Shown: positions 58,794 through 64,000 of the stretch, in pieces
Position numbering within the stretch: position 1 is the stretch's first letter
How the letters are laid out: each line of letters starts with the position of its first letter
Source: Metallibacterium scheffleri
Lineage (GTDB): Bacteria; Pseudomonadota; Gammaproteobacteria; Xanthomonadales; Rhodanobacteraceae
DNA length: 64,000 nucleotides
Assembly (NCBI RefSeq): GCF_002077135.1
Contig: NZ_LDOS01000001.1
Coordinates: forward strand, 74,219-138,218
Direction of reading: 5' to 3'
Notes under the pieces: model-generated
The model's input: the letters and a program-made list of their open reading frames with translations, nothing else
Database searches by the model: none
Told to the model about the DNA's origin: nothing
Program-made: the position numbers and the translations under genes

Positions 58794-59540
58794 TCAATGC
58801 AGCGCACCCAGCCCGAGCAATGCGTTGAAGCACATGTGCGCCACGATGCCCGGCCACAACGAACCGGAGCGCAGACGCAGCCACGCGGCCAGGCCACCCA
58901 GCGCGGCGATCGGCAGCAGGCCCCAGAAGTAACCGGCTTGCTCGGGCACATGCAGCACGGTGAACAGCGCGGTGCTGGCCACGCCCGCGCCCAGCGGACC
59001 CAGCGCCGGCGCCAGCGCACCCAGCAGCGCACCGCGGAAAATGCCCTCTTCGAACAACGGTGCCAGCAACACGCTGATCAGCGTGCTCGCCAGCGGCAGC
59101 GCCGGCAGCGCGATCAGCAGGCTGGCCAGATGCGGCGCGCCATGTCGCGGCAGCAGCCAGGCCAGCGCGACCGCGGCCAGCGCCAGCATCAGGCCACTGC
59201 CCTCGCCGGCCAGCATCCAGGCGCGTGTGCTGCCGCCGAAACCGAAACCGCACGCGCTGCCCGCCCGCCACCGCGCGCCGACCCGCGCGCGCAGCCAGCG
59301 AAACGTCAGCAGGCCGGCGCCGAGTTGGGTCAGCAGCAACGCCAGCGAGCCGTATACGTACTGCGCGCCCGCGTCGGGTGGCGCGAACGCAGCGCTGCCC
59401 AGCAACGCCAACCCCTGCGCCATGCCCACCAGCAGCAACAGATACAAGCCAGGCGCGCCGAGCACCAGGCGCCAATCGATCGCATCCGCGCAGGGCGCAG
59501 GCGGGGTATTCGCAAGGGTGGCGGGGGTGGTGGATGCCAT
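58794..59540 (-). CDS. CPBP family intramembrane metalloprotease
   Basis: This 248-residue polytopic protein has about seven helices. It carries the CPBP motif EEGIFRGALLGAL (EExxxR), FTVLHVPEQ (motif 2 His) and HMCFNALLG (motif 3). These residues form the metal site of Rce1-type CAAX proteases; bacterial members process membrane peptides or act in bacteriocin immunity. The role is unknown here. ATG 59540 is used. Confidence 0.85.
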   Translation of the reverse strand: MASTTPATLANTPPAPCADAIDWRLVLGAPGLYLLLLVGMAQGLALLGSAAFAPPDAGAQYVYGSLALLLTQLGAGLLTFRWLRARVGARWRAGSACGFGFGGSTRAWMLAGEGSGLMLALAAVALAWLLPRHGAPHLASLLIALPALPLASTLISVLLAPLFEEGIFRGALLGALAPALGPLGAGVASTALFTVLHVPEQAGYFWGLLPIAALGGLAAWLRLRSGSLWPGIVAHMCFNALLGLGALH

Positions 59541-59653
59541 GGCCCGCACTATGGCCGTTTGCGGGCATGCCGCCTGTGACACGCATCGTGTCCGCGGGTA
59601 TCGTCGACCAACGCCAGGCGCGCAGTGTGCGCCGCATCACGTGCCGGCGTTGC

Positions 59654-60811
59654 TCAGGGTCGCGGCATCAGCCACGCGCGTGGGTCCACCGGCTGGCCGG
59701 CGTGGCGCAGCGCGAAATACACGCCATCGAAGCCCGCCGCCGGCGTACCGGCGCTGGCGATCACCTGCCCCGGGCTCACCCAGTCGCCGACCTGCACCAG
59801 CAGGCTCTCGTTGTTGCCGTACAGGGTGATCCAGCCATCGCCCTGATCGACCACCACCAGCATGCCGAAGCCGCGCAGCCAGTCGGCATAGGCCACGCGA
59901 CCGTTGGCCACCGCGCGCACCTTGCTGTGCGCGCCGGGCGCGATCAGCAGCCCGCCCTGCCAGGCGCGCGCGCTGCCGCGCAGCGGCCACGGCAAGTGGC
60001 CCCTGAGTTGCGCGAAGGGGACGTTGCCGGGCAGTTGCTTGGGGATGTCCGCGAAGATGTCGCGCAGGCGCGCCAGCAGGTTTTGCAGATCGCGTGATTG
60101 CTGCGCCAGCGCGGCCAGCTTGTCGCCCTGATCGCGGAAGCGCGCCGCGGCCTGCGCACGCAGGCCCTGCAGTCGGTTGCGCGCCTCGCGCTGCGCCAGG
60201 TCGCTGGCTTGCGCCGCGCTTTGCGCCTGCACGAGCTGGCGTTGCTGTGCGGCCAGCGCGGCCTGCCGTGATCGCAACACCTCCAGCGCCGTCAGCAGCG
60301 CGCGAATTTGCGCCAGGCGCTGGCGCTGGAAATAGTGCGTGTAGGCCAATGCGCGCGTCAGATGCGCCAGGTCGGCATCACCCAGCAGCACGCGCAGATC
60401 CGACTCCGGGCCCAGCGCGTAGGCAGCGCGCAACAGCGCGCCCAGTGCCTCGCGCTGCTGCGTCAGGAGCGCCTGCTGCGCGCCCACGGCCACCTGCAGC
60501 GCAACGAGTTTTTGCTGGCTGGCCAGCAGCGCCGCCGCGGTCTGCGCGCGCAGCGTGGCCGCCTGGGCCAGTGCCTGCGAGGCCTGTGCGATCTCGCCGT
60601 CCAGCGCATCGCGCTGCATGGCGGTCTGTTGCTGCGCCGAGGCCAGCGCGGCGATCTGCTGCCTGATCCGGGCCAGCCTGGCGCTGGTCACGGCTTCCTG
60701 CTGCTTGCGCGCGACATCCCCGGGCGGTGTGCTCGGCGCGGCCGCCAAGCAGGTGCCGGAAAACGCCCAAAGCAGCAAACCGGCAAGACGCGCGCGCGGT
60801 GCGGGAATCAT
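59654..60811 (-). CDS. EnvC-like murein hydrolase activator, degenerate M23 domain
   Basis: This 385-residue exported protein has a signal peptide (LLLWAFSGTCLA), a long coiled coil at residues ~35-265 and a C-terminal LytM/M23 domain. The LytM catalytic residues are replaced (AYADWLRGFGMLVVVDQGD, YGNNESLLVQVGDWVSPGQVIASAGT, GVYFALRHAGQPVDPRAWL), as in EnvC, which activates amidases AmiA/B rather than cutting peptidoglycan. It probably triggers septal splitting. It is downstream of nothing obvious and upstream of the CPBP and S41 genes. Confidence 0.88.
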   Translation of the reverse strand: MIPAPRARLAGLLLWAFSGTCLAAAPSTPPGDVARKQQEAVTSARLARIRQQIAALASAQQQTAMQRDALDGEIAQASQALAQAATLRAQTAAALLASQQKLVALQVAVGAQQALLTQQREALGALLRAAYALGPESDLRVLLGDADLAHLTRALAYTHYFQRQRLAQIRALLTALEVLRSRQAALAAQQRQLVQAQSAAQASDLAQREARNRLQGLRAQAAARFRDQGDKLAALAQQSRDLQNLLARLRDIFADIPKQLPGNVPFAQLRGHLPWPLRGSARAWQGGLLIAPGAHSKVRAVANGRVAYADWLRGFGMLVVVDQGDGWITLYGNNESLLVQVGDWVSPGQVIASAGTPAAGFDGVYFALRHAGQPVDPRAWLMPRP

Positions 60812-60999
60812 CAATCGCGACCACGACAAGCATGGGTGTTTGCACAGCCAGCGCAGGCGGTGACGACAAGGGTCATGGCGAAAACACGGTTGTGCACCGT
60901 GGCCGTTCGCAAGGCTCGCCGTGCCCGTCGCCATCCATCGGCACGTCGGTGCAGTGGCGCGGAAAACAGCGCGCCCGCGCGCACGCGGCCATGTGCGCG

Positions 61000-61172
61000 C
61001 AGTGCATGCGCCCGGCGCAGCGCAATGCCGGTGCGCGGGTGGCGCGGTCCATCCCGCACCACGTCCGCAATCGCGTGACGTGAACCACGACTTCGCGGAG
61101 AACCGGGTTGACGGGACCGAAACCGAAGCTGCGCACGTCTTGCCATTCGGCCAGTGTGCCATCGGTTCTCAT
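61000..61172 (-). pseudogene. Probable relic of a cold-shock-domain (CSD/DUF1294) protein
   Basis: From ATG 61172 the minus strand reads RTDGTLAEWQDVRSFGFGP...REVVVHVTR, resembling the cold-shock domain of CSD-DUF1294 proteins (GTLxxWNDERGFGFI...VFVHISAF). After VTR the match continues only in another frame, RDGPRHPRTG, where the family has PRDGxRPxxGE. That implies a frameshift. RNA-contact residues (RSFGFG for RGFGFI) have drifted too. The rest of 60812-61278 shows nothing else. The identity is moderate and should be treated as tentative. Confidence 0.4.
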
Positions 61173-61278
61173 CGGAGATGGGTTTGCATCGGACGGGTCA
61201 GCTCGGCACCGGCGGGACCGGCGCGCTCTGCATAGCACAGCGTGCCCACAACGTGGGCGCCGTGGCCGATCGCCGCAT

Positions 61279-64000
61279 TCAGGATGCCAGCGGCTGCCTG
61301 GCCGCGCGCGCGGCGTGGCGCGCGGCACGGCGTGCGCGGCGGCGCTGGCTGGCGCGGTCGAACAGCAGATAGATCGCCGGGGTACTGAGCAGGGTCAGCG
61401 CCTGCGAGAACAGCAGACCGCCCACCAGGGCGATGCCCAGCGGGCGCCGCAACTCGGCGCCGGAGCCGAAGCCGATCGCCAGCGGCAGCGCCGACAGCAT
61501 CGCCACCATGGTGGTCATCATGATCGGCCGGAAGCGCACCAGACAGGCCTCGCGGATCGCATCGATCGGCGCCAGACCGCGCTCGCGCTCGGCAGCCAGC
61601 GCGAAGTCGACCATCATGATGGCGTTCTTCTTGACGATGCCGATCAGCAGCACGATGGCGATGATCGAGACGACGGATAGTTCGGTGTTGGTGATCAGCA
61701 GCGCCAGCATGGCGCCGAAGCCGGCGGCGGGCAGCGTGGAAAGAATCGTGATCGGGTGGATGAGATTTTCGTAGAGCATGCCGAGCACGATGTACACCGC
61801 CAGCAGCGCGCCCAGCAGCAGCAGCGGGGTGCTGTTTTGCTGCTCGGTGAAGCGGCGGAAATCGCCGCCGAAACCACCATGGATGTCGCCAGGCAGGCGC
61901 AGGTCCTTCATCAACTGATTGATCGCGGCGTAACCGGCGCTCATCGCCACGCCGGGCGCGAGATTGAAGCTGACGCTGACCACCGGAAACTGGCCTTCGT
62001 GATCGACCTCGGTGGGCGCCAGGCCGGGCGTGATCGTGGCCAGTGCGGTCATGGGCACCATGCCGCCCGAGCTGCTTTGCACATACAGGCGCTTGATCGA
62101 CTCGGGCGTGGCCGCCATCGACGGCATGGCATTGAGCACGACCTGGTACTGGTTCATGTCGGTGTAGATGGTGCTGATCTGGCGCTGGCCGAAGGCATCA
62201 TAGAGCGCGCCATCGATGGCGCCGATGCCGATGCCGAGGCGCGCCGCGGTATTGCGGTTGATATGCAGCGTCTCGCGCAGGCCGGAGCCGTCAAGACTGG
62301 TGCTGACATCGGTGAAGATTTTCGACTTGCGCATCGCCGCGGCCAGTTTCGGCGTCCATGCCTCCAGTTCGGCGTAGTTGTCGCCCTTGAGGTTGTAGCT
62401 GTAGAGGGTTTTGCTGTTGCCGCCGCCGGGACCGCCGATGTCCTGCACCGGACGCAGGAACACCGAGATGCCGGGCACATGCGCGGTAGCGAGGCGCAAC
62501 TGGTTCATCACCTGTTCTGTGGTCAAGCTGCGGCCGTCGCCGAGCGGCTTGAGATTGATCAGCAAGGTGCCGGTGTTGCCGCTGCCGTGCCAGCTGCCGA
62601 GGCGCGAACCGACGCTGTCGACCGATGGATTCTGCTGCACGATTTTCGCCACGCGCTGCTGCAGCTGCATCATCACCGCGGGCGAGATGTCGGCGCCCGC
62701 CTGCGTGGAGCCCTGGATGGCGCCGGTGTCCTGCTGCGGAAAGAAGCTCTTCGGGATCACCACCATCAGCGCGATGGTCAGCACCAGCAGCAGCGGCACC
62801 TGCGCCGCCATCAGGCGCGGATGGCGCAGCGCCCACTCCAGCGCCTTGGCGTAGCGCGCGCGCATGCCGGCGTGGAAGGCTTCCAGCTTGCGTCCCAGTC
62901 GCGACGCTTCCGCTGCGGGCGGATGCGCGTGCAGGAACTGCCCGCACAGCGACGGCGTCAGGGTGAGCGAAACCAGCGCCGAGATCAGGATGGCCGCCAC
63001 CAGCGTGATCGAGAATTCGCGAAACAGCATGCCGAAGAAGCCGGTCATGAACAGCAACGGCGCGAACACCGCCACCAGCGACGCGGTGATCGAGACCACG
63101 GTGAAGCCCACCTCGCGCGTGCCGGCCAGCGCGGCATCCATCGGGCTCAGGCCCTTTTCGAGATGGCGATGGATGTTCTCGATCACCACGATGGCATCGT
63201 CGACGACAAAACCAATCGCGATCACCAGCGCCATCAGCGAGAAATTGTCCAGCGTGTAGCCGAGCACGTACATGACGATGAACGCGCCGGTCACCGACAG
63301 CGGTGCAGCCAGCGCGGCGATCAGCGTCGGCGCCCAGCGGCGCAGGAACAGCAGCATCACCATGATCACCAGGCCAAGGCTGATCAGCAGCGTGATCTGC
63401 ACCTCGTCCACCGAGGCGCGGATGGTCGGGGTGCGATCGAAGAAGGGCGTCAGCTTGACCCCCGCGGGCAGATCCGGGGTGAGCTGCGGCAGCAGCGCGC
63501 GCACCTGATCGACGATGGCGATGACGTTGGCATCGGCCTGCTTGCGGATCATCAGCAGGATCGCGCGCTGACCGTTGTACCAGGCGGCCTGGTACTGGTC
63601 CTGCTGGCCCGAGTAGACGTGCGCGATGTCCTTCAGTCGCACTGGCACGCCGTTGCGCACCGCGACGATGGCGTCGGCGAATTGATCCGGCTGGGTCATC
63701 GACGTGTTGGCGTTGATCGCCAGTTGCGTGTGGCCATCCGACAGATAGCCCATCGGCTCGATGACGTTGGCAGCGACCAGCGCGTTGCGCACCTGGTCGC
63801 CGGTCAGCCCCATGGCGGCCATGGCGCGCAGGTTCAGATCCACGCGCACCGCCGGCGTGGCGCCGCCGTTGATGTCCACCTGCGCCACGCCGGGAATCTG
63901 CGAGATGCGCGGCGACAGCGTGGTGTCGGCGTAGTTGTAAAGCTGCGACAGCGGCTGCGTGGTACCGGTCAGTGCCAGGATCAGCACCGGCGCGTTGTTG
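61279..64000 (-). CDS. RND multidrug efflux permease (MdtB/MdtC-like), 5' end outside window
   Basis: About 907 C-terminal residues of an RND inner-membrane pump are visible; the start lies beyond base 64000. Blocks are VAQVDINGGATPAVRVDL, RAILLMIRKQADANVIAIVD, LRRWAPTLIAALAAPLSV, FVVDDAIVVIENIHRHLEKG (motif with the proton-relay Asp pair), FFPQQDTGAIQGSTQAGADIS (MdtB/MuxB-like) and RPIMMTTMVAMLSALPLAIG. The fusion adapter and outer membrane partners are presumably outside. The C-end is Arg-rich (RRRARRAARHAARAARQPLAS). Confidence 0.95.
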   Translation of the reverse strand, partial: NNAPVLILALTGTTQPLSQLYNYADTTLSPRISQIPGVAQVDINGGATPAVRVDLNLRAMAAMGLTGDQVRNALVAANVIEPMGYLSDGHTQLAINANTSMTQPDQFADAIVAVRNGVPVRLKDIAHVYSGQQDQYQAAWYNGQRAILLMIRKQADANVIAIVDQVRALLPQLTPDLPAGVKLTPFFDRTPTIRASVDEVQITLLISLGLVIMVMLLFLRRWAPTLIAALAAPLSVTGAFIVMYVLGYTLDNFSLMALVIAIGFVVDDAIVVIENIHRHLEKGLSPMDAALAGTREVGFTVVSITASLVAVFAPLLFMTGFFGMLFREFSITLVAAILISALVSLTLTPSLCGQFLHAHPPAAEASRLGRKLEAFHAGMRARYAKALEWALRHPRLMAAQVPLLLVLTIALMVVIPKSFFPQQDTGAIQGSTQAGADISPAVMMQLQQRVAKIVQQNPSVDSVGSRLGSWHGSGNTGTLLINLKPLGDGRSLTTEQVMNQLRLATAHVPGISVFLRPVQDIGGPGGGNSKTLYSYNLKGDNYAELEAWTPKLAAAMRKSKIFTDVSTSLDGSGLRETLHINRNTAARLGIGIGAIDGALYDAFGQRQISTIYTDMNQYQVVLNAMPSMAATPESIKRLYVQSSSGGMVPMTALATITPGLAPTEVDHEGQFPVVSVSFNLAPGVAMSAGYAAINQLMKDLRLPGDIHGGFGGDFRRFTEQQNSTPLLLLGALLAVYIVLGMLYENLIHPITILSTLPAAGFGAMLALLITNTELSVVSIIAIVLLIGIVKKNAIMMVDFALAAERERGLAPIDAIREACLVRFRPIMMTTMVAMLSALPLAIGFGSGAELRRPLGIALVGGLLFSQALTLLSTPAIYLLFDRASQRRRARRAARHAARAARQPLAS

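Overview
The window looks like chromosomal DNA of a high-GC gammaproteobacterium, most likely Xanthomonadales (Xanthomonadaceae/Rhodanobacteraceae). The inference rests on the gene set: DUF2244-ctaCDE with ctaA/ctaB/SURF1, two S10 serine carboxypeptidases, a giant ankyrin membrane protein, rsmG-parAB followed by a GT2 glycosyltransferase and an H+-pyrophosphatase, AceE-type pyruvate dehydrogenase and MaeB. No rRNA, tRNA, CRISPR array, phage or complete insertion sequence was seen.

Layout. 1-6.9 kb: pirin (cut by the left edge), YceI, nitroreductase, ELM1-like protein, glnE and a glutathione peroxidase. 7-17 kb: a cytochrome c oxidase factory, with Sco1 and PCuAC copper chaperones, a caa3-type CtaG, heme O/A synthesis (ctaB, ctaA), SURF1, and subunits III, I and II with DUF2244. 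No Cox11 is present where it would be expected. 17-27 kb: PutA, a FadL-type porin, the ankyrin protein and a Kef-type antiporter. 27-32 kb: accessory DNA with an MFS exporter, an ahpD-like/GNAT/azoR operon divergent from marR, an ArsR-like regulator and a truncated FMN reductase. 32-39 kb: hemB, tandem S10 peptidases, a TPR-2OG oxygenase and a small SPFH-like protein. 39-45 kb: rsmG, parA, parB, GT2, hppA and yhhQ. 45-53 kb: UspA, a lipoprotein coupled to aceE, and maeB. 53-64 kb: an alpha/beta hydrolase, hemH, a SYLF protein, tatABC, an S41 protease, a CPBP protease, an EnvC-like protein and an RND pump cut by the right edge.

Several parts work together. The Cu and heme assembly factors, oxidase subunits, hemB and hemH all serve aerobic respiration. 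PutA, AceE and MaeB feed carbon into central metabolism. TatABC, the lipoprotein, EnvC and the periplasmic proteases serve the envelope.

The most interesting non-gene signals are: a dispersed ~158-bp multi-hairpin element in two ~96% identical copies, 38 kb apart, each supplying or overlapping the stop codon of the gene before it; three decayed genes (a peroxiredoxin with a nonsense codon, a cold-shock-domain remnant and an FMN-reductase stub); a perfect 30-bp palindrome between marR and the ArsR-like gene; and a 12-bp palindromic operator candidate in the marR/ahpD divergent promoter. I found no clear new multi-gene defence or biosynthetic system.
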